DNA from: Limnocylindrus sp040397235 | GTDB lineage: Bacteria; Chloroflexota; Limnocylindria; Limnocylindrales; Limnocylindraceae | Assembly: GCA_040397235.1 (NCBI GenBank) | Contig: JBBAWH010000001.1 | Location: 124,001 to 188,000 of the forward strand | DNA: 64,000 bases | Direction: 5' to 3' | In this document: piece after piece, positions 41,410-51,120 of the stretch | Position numbering within the stretch: the stretch's first letter is position 1 | Layout of the letters: each line of letters opens with the position of its first letter | Notes under the pieces: model-generated | Seen by the model: only the letters and a program-made list of their open reading frames with translations | The model's database searches: none | What the model was told of the DNA's origin: nothing | Made by a program: the position numbers and the translations under genes

Positions 41410-42363
41410 ATGCCGACCCTACCGATCCTCGCGATCGGTGGTCCTACTGCGGTAGGGAAGAGCGCCGCCGCGCTTGCGCTGGTCGACGCTCTCGACGCTG
41501 CGGGGGTGAGTTCAATCTTGGTGTCGGCAGACTCACGCCAGGTGTTCCGTGGCTTCGACATCGGCACCGACAAGATCAGCGCCGAAATTCGTGCCGTTCG
41601 CCCGCATGCATGCATCGATATTGCTGAGGCGAGCGACGCATTCACCCTGTATGACTGGCTCGACGCAGCCCGCGCCGCCATCGCTGGCCACGCCCAGGCG
41701 AGTGGGGGAGCGGGGATCGCCATCGTGGTTGGCGGCACCGGCCTCTACCAGCGCGGCCTGCTGAAGGGCTTCCTCTCGGGTGGCGCTCGGCCAAGCAACC
41801 CCCTGATTCGCGAACAGCTTGAGTTGCAGTTCTCGAATGTTGGCCGCGAACCGCTCGACAAGGAACTCCGCGAACGGAATCCAGCGGCGGCAGACGCCGT
41901 TGCCACTGCGAGTGCTCGGCGCCTGATTCGAACGCTGGAGATCGTGCGCCTCGGCGGCGATCCGCTCGCCGAAGAGGAGAATCCGTGGGCTGCGCCAATG
42001 GCGTACGTGCAGATTGATGACACCGATTTTGAGCGACACCGCGCCGCCATCACAGCACGTGTTCGGGCGCAGTTTGATGGTGGCCTCGTGGAAGAGACTA
42101 CACAGCTAGCAGCACGTCTTCCAGCTGAAACCCCAGCACTTTCTGGGATCGGCTATCGCGAGGCGCAGGCGTATATCGATCAAACAATGGATCGCGAGCG
42201 CGCCATCGGCACTGCTGCGACCCGGACGTGGGCGTATGCCCGCCGTCAGCGCACCTGGTACCGCGGTGAGGAGCTGATCGAGACGATCCCAACGGATGGG
42301 CGCCCAGCAGCAGAGATTGCGCAGAGCCTCCTACCGCACGCGCTGCGGATCGCGGTACGCTAG
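41410..42363 (+). CDS. miaA: tRNA dimethylallyltransferase
   Basis: 317 residues from the ATG at 41410, two bases after the rny stop. The P-loop AIGGPTAVGKSAAAL is followed by VSADSRQVFRGFDIGTDKI, the family's DSxQVYR-like motif. Then come IVVGGTGLYQRGLLKG and, near the C terminus, GIGYREAQAYI and TRTWAYARRQRTWYRG. It isopentenylates A37 of tRNAs reading UNN codons, using DMAPP from the MEP pathway. Confidence 0.95.
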   Translation: MPTLPILAIGGPTAVGKSAAALALVDALDAAGVSSILVSADSRQVFRGFDIGTDKISAEIRAVRPHACIDIAEASDAFTLYDWLDAARAAIAGHAQASGGAGIAIVVGGTGLYQRGLLKGFLSGGARPSNPLIREQLELQFSNVGREPLDKELRERNPAAADAVATASARRLIRTLEIVRLGGDPLAEEENPWAAPMAYVQIDDTDFERHRAAITARVRAQFDGGLVEETTQLAARLPAETPALSGIGYREAQAYIDQTMDRERAIGTAATRTWAYARRQRTWYRGEELIETIPTDGRPAAEIAQSLLPHALRIAVR

Positions 42364-42370
42364 AGGGACA

Positions 42371-43657
42371 GTGACAAAGAAACTCGCACCGATTGACCTG
42401 ACGCCTGCGCCAGAGCGTGCCTTTCTCATCGCAGTGGACACCGGTAGCGATGCTGGTTGGCCGGCCGAAGATAGCCTTCAGGAGTTAGCGAGCCTGGCTC
42501 GAACGGCAGGGGCTGAAGTAGTTGGCGCCGAATGGCAGCAGCGCCGACACCCCGACCCCGACACCTATGTCGGCGCTGGCAAGGCGAACGAGTTGCTCGC
42601 CGCCAAGGTTGAGACGGGCTTCACCGTGCTGATCGCCGATGACGAACTCTCACCCACGCAGCAGCGTGGCCTCGAGGAGGTGCTCGGCGTGAAGGTCATT
42701 GACCGCAGCCGACTGATCCTTGACATCTTTGCCTTGCACGCCAGAACGCGCGAGGGTCGCCTACAGGTGGAGCTGGCACAACTGGAGTATCAGCTGCCGC
42801 GACTGACAAAGCTGTGGACGCACCTTTCGCGGACGGGCGGCGGCATCGGCACCCGCGGCCCCGGTGAGTCTCAGCTCGAGACCGACCGCCGCCTGATTCG
42901 CGATCGCATCTCCGTGATGAAGGCGCGCGTCGACCAGGTGCGCCGCAGCCGCGAGACGGGTGCGAAGAGCCGCACCACACGCGGTGAGCCGACCGTTGCC
43001 ATCGTTGGCTACACGAACGCTGGGAAGTCGACGCTCCTCAACAGCCTGGTCGGGAGCAGCGTGGTGCTCGCGGAAGATCGGCTCTTTGCCACCCTCGATC
43101 CCACCAGCCGTAGGGTCCGCTTGCCTGGTGGCCTCCATGCCATCGTTACGGACACCGTGGGGTTCATCCATAAACTGCCGCACCAGCTGGTCGACGCATT
43201 CCGCGCCACCCTCGAAGAGGTCGCCCGCGCCGACCTGCTCCTTGAGGTTGTTGACGCCTCAGACCACCACGCCCTGGAGCACCGCGCCACGGTGCAGGCC
43301 GTCCTCGACGAACTCGGCGCCGCTGAGAAGCCCCGCATCATTGCCGCTAACAAGATCGACGCGGCGCAGATGCACGCGCGTGACATTGACCCCGCGGCGC
43401 TTGGCGTTTCAGCGGCGACGGGGCTCGGCCTCGGTCCGCTCCGCAGCGCCCTCGAAGAGGCGCTACAGAGCCAAGGGACCCCTGTCGACCTCCGCCTCCC
43501 ATACACGGCGGTGGGGGAGGTTGAGGCGATTCGCGCCCGGGGCGGCATCCAGGTGGCCTACGACGAAGATGCCCTCCATGTCACAGGTTTTGCCACCGCC
43601 GAGCTGGCCAGCGAACTGAAGCGGCTGAAGCGCAACTCGACGGCGAAGCTGCTCTAA
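42371..43657 (+). CDS. hflX: GTPase HflX
   Basis: 428 residues from the GTG at 42371, 7 bp after miaA; an earlier in-frame start would lie inside miaA. The N-terminal HflX domain has DPDTYVGAGKANELL, and the linker has SRTGGGIGTRGPGESQLETDRRLIRDRI. The G domain has GYTNAGKSTLLNSL, DTVGFIHKLPHQLVDAFRATLEE and NKID. HflX binds 50S and splits stalled ribosomes. The miaA-hflX order is widely conserved, although hfq is absent here. Confidence 0.95.
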   Translation: MTKKLAPIDLTPAPERAFLIAVDTGSDAGWPAEDSLQELASLARTAGAEVVGAEWQQRRHPDPDTYVGAGKANELLAAKVETGFTVLIADDELSPTQQRGLEEVLGVKVIDRSRLILDIFALHARTREGRLQVELAQLEYQLPRLTKLWTHLSRTGGGIGTRGPGESQLETDRRLIRDRISVMKARVDQVRRSRETGAKSRTTRGEPTVAIVGYTNAGKSTLLNSLVGSSVVLAEDRLFATLDPTSRRVRLPGGLHAIVTDTVGFIHKLPHQLVDAFRATLEEVARADLLLEVVDASDHHALEHRATVQAVLDELGAAEKPRIIAANKIDAAQMHARDIDPAALGVSAATGLGLGPLRSALEEALQSQGTPVDLRLPYTAVGEVEAIRARGGIQVAYDEDALHVTGFATAELASELKRLKRNSTAKLL

Positions 43658-43804
43658 GCCGGAACCCGAGCCCGCGCACACGTCAGCGGGGTAGTTACAG
43701 GAGGCGGCTCCGTGCCTGGGCCTCTCCTATCTTGGTTCCGATAATGATAGTTATGTGACGAAGCAGGCTGGGCGCCGAGCACGAAACCTCGCTATCCTCC
43801 ACCC
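43658..43804. other. Intergenic gap between hflX and the MBL-Rieske gene
   Basis: 147 bp with no gene. Near its end TATCCT (43793-43798) lies 6 nt before the ATG at 43805 and is the likely -10 of a leaderless transcript. An AT-rich stretch (about 43738-43756) lies a little further upstream. No terminator hairpin with a T-run was seen after hflX. Confidence 0.4.
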
Positions 43805-45415
43805 ATGCGGATTGAGTTCATCGCCCAGGCCGGAGTTAAGATCCACACCGCGCACGGCTCGATCCTGTGCGACCCCTGGTTCAATCCTGCGTATTACGCC
43901 GGTTGGTTCCCATACCCCCGAAACGACAAGCTCGACCACGCCGCCCTCGGGGCCACCGATTACCTCTATATCAGCCACCTGCATCGGGATCACTTCGACC
44001 CTGAGTGGCTGAAGGCCTACTGCAACAAGGATGCTGTGGTCATCCTCCCCGCCTACCCGCTCCCAGAGCTCAAGGAGGCTCTACAGGGGCTTGGATTCCA
44101 CCAGTTCATCGAGACTGCGTCGGGCGTCCCTGTGCAGCACGGCGGTCTCAGCATCGTCGTAGAGGCCCTGACGGCCCCGACAGACGGCCCCATTGGTGAT
44201 TCCGCGCTGCTGATCGACGACGGCGTGGAGCGTCTCCTGAACCTCAACGACAGCCGCCCCACAGACCCCGATCGCCTCCTCGTGCAGGGAGCGATCGACA
44301 TCTGCCTGCTGCAGTTCAGCGGTGCGATCTGGTACCCAATGGTCTACGACATGCCGGCGAAGGCGGCTGAGGCCCTCGCGAAGAAGAAACGCGCCGCGCA
44401 GTTCACCCGAGCCGCCCGCTACGTGGAGATCATCTCGCCCCGTGTGGTGATCCCCTCTGCGGGACCTCCCTGCTTCCTCGATGACGAGCTCTTCCGCTGG
44501 AACGACGTGCACGACGCTGAGGATTCGATCTTCCCCGACCAGCGCTTCATGGTTGAGCGCTTGCAGGCTGAGGGCCAAGCGGCTGCTCTTATGCTCCCAG
44601 GGAGCGTCGGCCAATTCAACGCTGATGGCGTCTTCGACGTGCAGCACCTGCAGGGCGATCTGTCTGTGCAAGATGTCTTTGCAGATAAAGAGGTGTATTT
44701 GCGCAGATACGCAGCCGACATGGCTCCTGTCATTGCAGCCGAGAAGGCATCGTGGGTTGGACCCCGGAGCGACCTGGTACCTGAGCTGGAGGCCTGGCTG
44801 GAGCCGCTCATGGCGCTCGGCCCGCGTGTCTGCGACGGCATCGGCACTGCGATCAAGATCCAGACGGACGACGAGGCGATCATCCTCGACTTCCCTGAGC
44901 GGTCGGTCGTTGCTGACGATGGCCGAGAGGTGGACTTCCGGTTCACGATCCCCCGCTACCTGCTGGACCACCTGGTGCGCACACGCACGGATGACTGGGT
45001 CAACAGCCTCTTCCTCTCGCTGCGCTTCTCAGCGTGGCGTAAAGGTGCCTATAACGACTACGTCTATACCTGGTTCAAGTGCCTCTCCACGGCAAGGATC
45101 CAGTACGCCGAAGGCTTCTATGCCGAGAATGGCCCAACCGAGGGGACGTTTGATCTGACCGGTTGGCAGATCCAGCGCCGCTGTCCGCATATGAAGGCCG
45201 ACCTCACCCGCTTCGGAACCACGGATGGCGAGACGCTGACCTGCAGCATCCATGGGTGGCAGTGGGATCTGGCAACGGGGCGCTGTTTGACCTCCGATGG
45301 CCACCCCCTCTTCTCGCGACCCGAGAGCGAGCAGGCGAAGGTGCTCGCCGCCGCGGCTGCGACGCAACCGCCGCCAGGACCCGATGCCGCCGCCGGCTCA
45401 CCAGACGGAGCCTAG
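43805..45415 (+). CDS. MBL-fold protein with C-terminal Rieske [2Fe-2S] domain
   Basis: 536 residues. The N-terminal UlaG-like metallo-beta-lactamase domain (residues 1 to about 240) has the zinc motif SHLHRDHFD (H58, H60, D62, H63) and IEFIAQAGVKIHTAHGSILCDPW. A middle region of about 200 residues has no motif I know. The C terminus has a Rieske cluster site, C460-x-H462 and C480-x2-H483, followed by GWQWDLATGRC. This pairing recalls CMP-Neu5Ac hydroxylase, but with the Rieske domain at the other end. The substrate is unknown. It has its own promoter-like box and converges on murC. Confidence 0.8.
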   Translation: MRIEFIAQAGVKIHTAHGSILCDPWFNPAYYAGWFPYPRNDKLDHAALGATDYLYISHLHRDHFDPEWLKAYCNKDAVVILPAYPLPELKEALQGLGFHQFIETASGVPVQHGGLSIVVEALTAPTDGPIGDSALLIDDGVERLLNLNDSRPTDPDRLLVQGAIDICLLQFSGAIWYPMVYDMPAKAAEALAKKKRAAQFTRAARYVEIISPRVVIPSAGPPCFLDDELFRWNDVHDAEDSIFPDQRFMVERLQAEGQAAALMLPGSVGQFNADGVFDVQHLQGDLSVQDVFADKEVYLRRYAADMAPVIAAEKASWVGPRSDLVPELEAWLEPLMALGPRVCDGIGTAIKIQTDDEAIILDFPERSVVADDGREVDFRFTIPRYLLDHLVRTRTDDWVNSLFLSLRFSAWRKGAYNDYVYTWFKCLSTARIQYAEGFYAENGPTEGTFDLTGWQIQRRCPHMKADLTRFGTTDGETLTCSIHGWQWDLATGRCLTSDGHPLFSRPESEQAKVLAAAAATQPPPGPDAAAGSPDGA

Positions 45416-45444
45416 CCCCCTCCCCTCCTCTCGCGACACACTCG

Positions 45445-46992
45445 CTACGAGGCGGCTGCGAGTCCTCGGGCCAGTGCCGCAGCAAGCTCAGTCGAACGCC
45501 CACCGCCCATCACCAAGACCACTGTCTCGGATGTAATGCTGGGGAGTAGGGCTGCGGCAGCTTCCACTACGGTCCCGGGTGCTGTTGCTGGCGTGCCCAT
45601 GGCCGCGATCCGTTCGGCAAGATCGGAGGCCGAAACGCTGGTCGTATCAAGGTCACGCACGGCGAAGATCTCTGCGACAACAACTCGGTCTGCAGCACTG
45701 CACGACTTCGCGAGGCTCTCAAGGAGTGCGGCGGTGCGGTGGTAGGTGAGCGGCTCAATGGCGAGTACGAGCGTGCGACCCGGATATCGCTGACGAACCG
45801 TTTCCAGCGTGGCGTCAATTGCGGTTGGATGATGGCCGTAGTCGTCGAGGACGATAATCGAACCGTGGTCATAGCGCACCTCCATGCGGCGACCTACACC
45901 GCCAAAGGTGGCGAGTGAGCGCGCAATCCCATCGGCGCTGCCACCCGCACTGGCTACAAGCGCGGCAACGCCAAGGCCATTTGACGCGTTGTGTGCGCCA
46001 AGGAGCCCGATCGGCAACTCACGATTGAGAAGATCGCGAAGTGCTGGAGCTGCGAGGGCGGCGCGGTCCGAGAGGTGTCTTATAGTGATTGAGAAGGCCG
46101 CCTCCCCGCGTGACGTTACCGTCGCGATCACGTCTGCCTGCGGTGCGCCAGGCGTCGCTGAGGCTGCGAAGGTGTAGATGTTGCGGTGCTCTCCGGCAGC
46201 GAGTAGTGCTACGAGTTCAGCGCCACCCTGATCCCCACTGTTGATGAACACGGCGCCGCTCTCGGCTGGATAGGCCGCCCAGCGTGCAAAGGTCTCTACA
46301 GCGGCGCGACGGTCGGCAAAGATGTCGGGATGATCCCAATCCACATTGAGAACCAGTGCGCGATCAGCGTTGTAGGTGTCGAAGTTGCCGCCGTACTCGT
46401 CAGCCTCAACGACGAAGCCAGGGTCGGCACCGATATGTACGGGCGAACCGGCAGGTGTGCCCAGCTCTATGCCGAGTGGGCCGCCGACAAAGGCCGATGG
46501 GTCAATGCCAGAGCGGACGAGCGCATCGAGAACCCATCCAGTAGAGGTCGTCTTGCCGTGCGTTCCGGCAACGCCGATCATTAGCCCGCCGCGTGTCGCA
46601 GCAGCGTCAGCGATTACCTGCTGCACGGAGACCGCATGCGCCCCAGCGGCTCGTGCGAGCAGCACCTCAGGATGATTCGGCTGGGTGCTCGTAATCGCCT
46701 TGGAGATGGCGACCACGCTCCCAGCGTTCAGTGCTGCGCAGGCCTGCAGGACTTCGGGACTGGCCGAAGAGCCAACCGGAATCCTGGCGTGCGAGAGGAT
46801 CGTCGCCGACTCCCCTGCCAGGGCCTGGTCGTACCCTGAAACACTCAGCCCGAGCGCCTTAGCGTGCAGCGCCGCCGCAAGTGCGGCGGTACCGCCAACC
46901 CCAATGATATGGAGGCGCGATCCAGACTGGAGTGGCGCCCCTCCACGTGAGGGCTCTAACCCAGCAGCGATATCGCTAATCGAGCGCGTCAC
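45445..46992 (-). CDS. murC: Mur ligase family protein, UDP-N-acetylmuramate-L-alanine ligase (MurC) type
   Basis: 515 residues with GTG start. The N-terminal Rossmann-like domain begins LHIIGVGGTAALAAALHAKALG. The ATP site is GVAGTHGKTTSTGWVL, the central motif VVEADEYGGNFDTYNADRALVLNVDWDHPDIF, then LLGAHNASNGLGVAAL and IVLDDYGHHPTAIDATLE. This is the MurC/Mpl subgroup. MurC is preferred because no separate MurC is visible, but the DWDHPDIF segment leans toward Mpl. It is last in the asd-to-murC operon and directly follows yajQ. Confidence 0.82.
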   Translation of the reverse strand: MTRSISDIAAGLEPSRGGAPLQSGSRLHIIGVGGTAALAAALHAKALGLSVSGYDQALAGESATILSHARIPVGSSASPEVLQACAALNAGSVVAISKAITSTQPNHPEVLLARAAGAHAVSVQQVIADAAATRGGLMIGVAGTHGKTTSTGWVLDALVRSGIDPSAFVGGPLGIELGTPAGSPVHIGADPGFVVEADEYGGNFDTYNADRALVLNVDWDHPDIFADRRAAVETFARWAAYPAESGAVFINSGDQGGAELVALLAAGEHRNIYTFAASATPGAPQADVIATVTSRGEAAFSITIRHLSDRAALAAPALRDLLNRELPIGLLGAHNASNGLGVAALVASAGGSADGIARSLATFGGVGRRMEVRYDHGSIIVLDDYGHHPTAIDATLETVRQRYPGRTLVLAIEPLTYHRTAALLESLAKSCSAADRVVVAEIFAVRDLDTTSVSASDLAERIAAMGTPATAPGTVVEAAAALLPSITSETVVLVMGGGRSTELAAALARGLAAAS

Positions 46993-46995
46993 AGG

Positions 46996-47487
46996 CTACC
47001 GATAGTTCTCAAACTGCAGCGGCCGCTCAACATCGAGGTCCTTGAGGCTCGTCATCACCTCTTGTAGTTCGTCGCGTGACTTTCCGGTGACGCGCACCGC
47101 CTCGCCCTGGATCTGGGTCTTTACCTTTGGGAACGTTTCGCGAATGAACTTGGCGATCTTCTTCGCAGCGACATCGTCAAGGCCCTTGCGCAGCTTGACG
47201 TGCACGCGAAGCGTATCCCCGCCTGCCGCCTCAGCCTTCCCCCAGTCGTAGGTTCGAAGGTCAATGCCGCGCTTCACCGACTTTGATTCGAGGATGTCAC
47301 GCAGCGCCTTCAGGCGTAGGTCGCCGTCGACGCGGATGATCAGCTCCCCCTTCTCCTCCTTGATTTCGGCGGTGGCATCGCGAAAATCGTATCGCGTGGC
47401 GACCTCACGCCTGGTCTGGTCGAGGGCGTTCTTGAGTTCTTGCTCGTCATACTCCGAGACGACGTCAAACGAATTGTCGGCTGGCAT
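46996..47487 (-). CDS. yajQ: YajQ family nucleotide-binding protein
   Basis: 163 residues. The family pattern is complete: DNSFDVVSEYDEQELKNALDQTRREVATRYDF at the start, then EKGELIIRVDGDLRLKALRDILESK and KFIRETFPKVKTQIQGEAVRVTGKSRDELQEVM. YajQ homologues bind nucleotides, including cyclic di-GMP in Xanthomonas. The role outside proteobacteria is open. AAGGAGGTAG is a strong ribosome site 3 nt before the ATG. Confidence 0.95.
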   Translation of the reverse strand: MPADNSFDVVSEYDEQELKNALDQTRREVATRYDFRDATAEIKEEKGELIIRVDGDLRLKALRDILESKSVKRGIDLRTYDWGKAEAAGGDTLRVHVKLRKGLDDVAAKKIAKFIRETFPKVKTQIQGEAVRVTGKSRDELQEVMTSLKDLDVERPLQFENYR

Positions 47488-47490
47488 GCA

Positions 47491-48813
47491 CTACCTCCTT
47501 GATGATTTCTGCACCTGCCCCGTACTGAGGAAGTCATAGGTTTCGGCTCCAGTGCCGCTCCCAATTCCTCTTATGGTACGCCCGTTGAGGGCGATAAGTA
47601 GAACAGAGGGATCGCCGCTTCGGATCTCGATGCGCTTCTCCCCCGTAAAGATTAACCGCGTACCAGGGGCGATCGTCTTCCCCGAAACGCCAATCGTCGG
47701 GTCGAGTTGGCCATCAGTCCATACGCGGATCCAGGTTGAGGAGGCGCCGCCAGTGACGCTCACCATGACGCCACGGAAGGAGACGTCCACAGTGCGGGTA
47801 GCCTGGCCGAGCGCACCGTCGGCGGCGGTGACGCTGAAGCTCAAGGTCCAGCGCCCCGCTGGGAGGGAGATGCCGCCAGTGGCCGTCCCACTCGCGTCAC
47901 TCGTAATCGTTGCGGCGATAAGCCCCCCTGGGGTATCTGTTGCCGTGATTGCAACCTCAGAGTTCGGGGCCGTGAGGAGCGAGATCGGCACGTCACCGTT
48001 CTCAACAGCGAGATTGGTCGAGGGCTGCGTCACGGTGACTTCAGGGGCGACCTTATCGGGAAGGGCGACCACGAACACTCGCTCCGCTGTGGTGCTGGAC
48101 TCACCGCCCGTGCCCGGCTTAACCGCGTGCGCCACGACCTCTGTGCGGCCGGTGCCGAGTGGAACAAGAAGGCTCCAGAGGCCACTCTCGTCAGCCTCAG
48201 TTGTCAGCTGCGCCCCAGCGCTCGTGTCAATCACGATACTGGCGCTTGCATCGGCAGTCCCCCTGATTTCGTACGAGAGCGTCCCTGCTTCAAGGTTGCT
48301 GAGCGCTTCGATCGGATAGGTAATGGCGATGGAGGGCGGCAAGATAAATCGCAGGAGCTGGAGCACCATGAAGCCGCTGATCACCAGCACCGCGAGCCCT
48401 AGCCCGCCCATCGCCAGCACCCCTCGCGTCGAGCGGATGACGCCTGGGCGCAGCGCGACGAGGCGACCCATTGCCGATGTTGTTCCTTGCGATGGTGTCG
48501 GGGCGGGTGCTCCTTCAGGGGTTGGGGCTCCCTGCCACCCCGCTGCGACCGTGGCCGGGTCAAGCCCGAGGTAGGCGGCGTAGGTACGAAGTTGCCCGAG
48601 TGCGTAGACGCGTGGCGGAAGCTGACTGTGGTCCTCACGTTCAAATGCATCTAGAATTGGGGCGCGAATCTTTAGCGTGGCAGACGCCTCAGCGATGCTC
48701 ACGCCACGCCGTTCGCGAGCCTGGCGCAGCCGATCACCAATCTTTGGGGCTTGTGGTGCTCCCTCTTCGTTCAGGCCTGGTGCTTGGGGGCTGAGGTGGA
48801 TCGGATCGCTCAT
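47491..48813 (-). CDS. RodZ-like protein: helix-turn-helix, membrane anchor, extracytoplasmic domain
   Basis: 440 residues. The N-terminal HTH_25 domain (about residues 25-95: GDRLRQARERRGVSIAEASATLKIRAPILDAFE) is followed by a Pro-rich linker and one membrane helix (about residues 135-165). Two Ig-like or Big-like segments (about 168-350) lead into a C-terminal DUF4115-like domain (WIRVWTDGQL...FTGEKRIEIRSGDPSVLLIALNGR). This is the RodZ plan, which links MreB to cell-wall synthesis, though longer than usual. No mreB is in the window. It follows ftsK by 3 bp. Confidence 0.78.
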   Translation of the reverse strand: MSDPIHLSPQAPGLNEEGAPQAPKIGDRLRQARERRGVSIAEASATLKIRAPILDAFEREDHSQLPPRVYALGQLRTYAAYLGLDPATVAAGWQGAPTPEGAPAPTPSQGTTSAMGRLVALRPGVIRSTRGVLAMGGLGLAVLVISGFMVLQLLRFILPPSIAITYPIEALSNLEAGTLSYEIRGTADASASIVIDTSAGAQLTTEADESGLWSLLVPLGTGRTEVVAHAVKPGTGGESSTTAERVFVVALPDKVAPEVTVTQPSTNLAVENGDVPISLLTAPNSEVAITATDTPGGLIAATITSDASGTATGGISLPAGRWTLSFSVTAADGALGQATRTVDVSFRGVMVSVTGGASSTWIRVWTDGQLDPTIGVSGKTIAPGTRLIFTGEKRIEIRSGDPSVLLIALNGRTIRGIGSGTGAETYDFLSTGQVQKSSRR

Positions 48814-48816
48814 CGC

Positions 48817-51117
48817 TTAAGACTCCTCCCCTAGCTCCCCCGCTGCGTTCACCCCACCCTCACCGCGACCGGTGGCATTGTTTGCGTCCGCGGCGATCTT
48901 ATCGCGGTTCACCACCCGGGCGGTTGAGCCATCGAACGATCCGATATAGCCCTTCTCCTCAAGCTGGTCGATGATTCGAGCGGCTCGCGCGTAGCCAATA
49001 CGTAGACGGCGCTGCAGCAGTGAAGCAGAGGCACGATCGTGTTCGGCAACAACCTGCACCGCCTCATCGAAGAGTCTGTCTGCCGGCTCGTCGTCGCGTC
49101 CACGATCCGTCCCTCCGCCGCCACTTCGCTCGGCTGAAGCGACGATACCCAGTTGGTAATCTGGCAGCCCTTGATCGCGCCAATGGGTAACCACGGCGTT
49201 GATCTCGCGATCTGAGACGAAGACTCCCTGCATACGCGTGGGCTTTGGGGCATCGAATGGCTGGAAGAGCATGTCGCCGCGGCCGATCAGATCTTCAGCG
49301 CCCGGAGCATCAAGCACCGTTCGCGAATCAATCTGGCTCGCCATGGAGAAGGCGACTCGGCTCGGAATGTTAGCCTTGATCAGCCCTGTGACCACGTTGA
49401 CCGACGGGCGTTGCGTGGCGAGGATTAGATGGATGCCAGTGGCACGGGCTTTCTGCGCGATCCGCACGATTGCCTCTTCCGTCTCTCGACCATCTTGCAT
49501 CATCAGGTCGGCCAGCTCGTCAATGATGATCACGATGGAGAACATACGATCGTTGACATCCTCGCGGCTGGCGTTATAACCCTCAAGGTTCCGTGCGGCG
49601 GCGCTCGCAAACATGCGGTAGCGATTCTCCATTTCGAGAACCGCCCACTTCAGGGCAGAGGCAGCCTTATCCGATTCGGTGATCACCGGAACAAGTAGAT
49701 GCGGTAGGCCGTTATATCCAGATAGTTCAACGCGCTTCGGGTCGACCAAGATCATGCGTAGCTCCTGCGGAGTACGGGCAAAGAGGAACGAGGCGATGAT
49801 GGCGTTGACCATGACGCTCTTCCCTGAGCCCGTCGCGCCTGCAATCAAGAGGTGCGGCATGCTGGCGAGGTCCCGGATCTGTGGTGCTCCACCAACGTTC
49901 TTACCGAGCGCAAACGGGATTGCCTGGCTCGGTGTCCATGCGCCCGCCTTATCGATCGGCGTGAGTAGTGGTTTAAAACGAATCGCCTCAGCTTCGTGAT
50001 TCGGGATCTCAATACCAACCACGGCCTTGCCAGGGATCGGTGCTTCGATGCGGATTGAGTGAGCGCTCAACGCCATTGCCAGGTCATCGCCAAGGCCTTC
50101 GATGCGGCTAATCCGCACATTCGGCGCAGGTGTCAGCTCGTACTGCGTAACGACCGGTCCTGGATTGGCCGTGACGGAGGTGATCTCAATGCCAAGATCG
50201 CGCAGCTTCTGCACGATGATCGCGGCGTTCGTCTGATGGATGCTTGCGTTTGGGCTGACAGACTTTCCGGGAGCATCCAAAAGGCTCGTGGAGGGTAGTT
50301 CCCACGAGACTGCCCCATCCGCTCTAGTCCTGGCAGCATCCGCTGCACTTCCGCTTGTAGAGCCGCCCCGTGGTCCTCGTACGGGGGCACCGGCCCGTAC
50401 GTTTACGTCGTCTGCTTCGGCAGTGGTTTCTGTGGTCAAGACGGGTGCAGCAGTGTCCGTTGCGGCCGCAACGTCGATCACCGGTTGACTCGCCACTTCA
50501 GCATGAACTCGAGCAGCTTCGGCGGCACGTGCAGCCTCACGCTCCTGCATGATGCGCTCGCGTTCCGCGGCAAGCTTTTCGACCCCTTCGCCGAGCGCCT
50601 CCGCCCCCACCTTCGCCCCCGCAAAGAGGGTGGCGAAGAGCTTCCGCACCGTAGATTCAGCGAGGACCAGCCCAACGCCGATCAGGATCCCGGTCCATGC
50701 TGCAAAGGCGCCGATGCCGGTGAGTAGGCTCGCAGCGCCGCCGCCAGCGATGCTCCCGATGCGGCCGCCATGGGTCGGGAAGACGATCTCAACGAGGGCA
50801 AGAAGGCCGACAAGCGCAAGCAGCGACAAGGCGATGCGCAGAGGGACTCGTGAGGCGGTAGCGGCACGGCGTTCGATCCAGACGGCGAAGCCGATGAGGA
50901 GTACTGGGACCAGCCAGCGCCCGGCGCCAAACCATGGCGCGAGCACGTCGCGCAACACGTCGGCGAGGGCCCCGCGTCCGGGGAGTATCAGGCCGACAGC
51001 AAAGATGACGCCAGTGACCGCAAAGGCGAGCGAGAGCAGCGTGCGGAGGGCTGAGCGTGATGCCAGCGGGCCGCGGCGTGCCTCGCGCCCCGTGCTCTCC
51101 CCTCCCCGTTTTGCCAT
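48817..51117 (-). CDS. ftsK: DNA translocase FtsK/SpoIIIE
   Basis: 766 residues. Four N-terminal transmembrane helices (about residues 20-165) and a short linker precede the motor. Motor motifs are LIAGATGSGKSVMVNAII (Walker A), ILVDPKRVELSGYNGLPHLL, IVIIIDELADLMM (Walker B) and LATQRPSVNVVTGLIKANIPSRVAF. The C-terminal gamma winged helix (RLRIGYARAARIIDQLEEKGYIG) recognises KOPS-type motifs. It pumps DNA at the septum and activates Xer recombination, so it partners the Xer recombinase at 519. Confidence 0.96.
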   Translation of the reverse strand: MAKRGGESTGREARRGPLASRSALRTLLSLAFAVTGVIFAVGLILPGRGALADVLRDVLAPWFGAGRWLVPVLLIGFAVWIERRAATASRVPLRIALSLLALVGLLALVEIVFPTHGGRIGSIAGGGAASLLTGIGAFAAWTGILIGVGLVLAESTVRKLFATLFAGAKVGAEALGEGVEKLAAERERIMQEREAARAAEAARVHAEVASQPVIDVAAATDTAAPVLTTETTAEADDVNVRAGAPVRGPRGGSTSGSAADAARTRADGAVSWELPSTSLLDAPGKSVSPNASIHQTNAAIIVQKLRDLGIEITSVTANPGPVVTQYELTPAPNVRISRIEGLGDDLAMALSAHSIRIEAPIPGKAVVGIEIPNHEAEAIRFKPLLTPIDKAGAWTPSQAIPFALGKNVGGAPQIRDLASMPHLLIAGATGSGKSVMVNAIIASFLFARTPQELRMILVDPKRVELSGYNGLPHLLVPVITESDKAASALKWAVLEMENRYRMFASAAARNLEGYNASREDVNDRMFSIVIIIDELADLMMQDGRETEEAIVRIAQKARATGIHLILATQRPSVNVVTGLIKANIPSRVAFSMASQIDSRTVLDAPGAEDLIGRGDMLFQPFDAPKPTRMQGVFVSDREINAVVTHWRDQGLPDYQLGIVASAERSGGGGTDRGRDDEPADRLFDEAVQVVAEHDRASASLLQRRLRIGYARAARIIDQLEEKGYIGSFDGSTARVVNRDKIAADANNATGRGEGGVNAAGELGEES

Positions 51118-51120
51118 CGC

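Noticed and set aside
45445..46992. The Mur ligase as Mpl (murein peptide ligase)
   Set aside because: The DWDHPDIF segment is Mpl-like, but Mpl is a recycling enzyme mostly of proteobacteria and the operon with asd, ftsK and rodZ fits essential MurC better. Left as a caveat in the entry.
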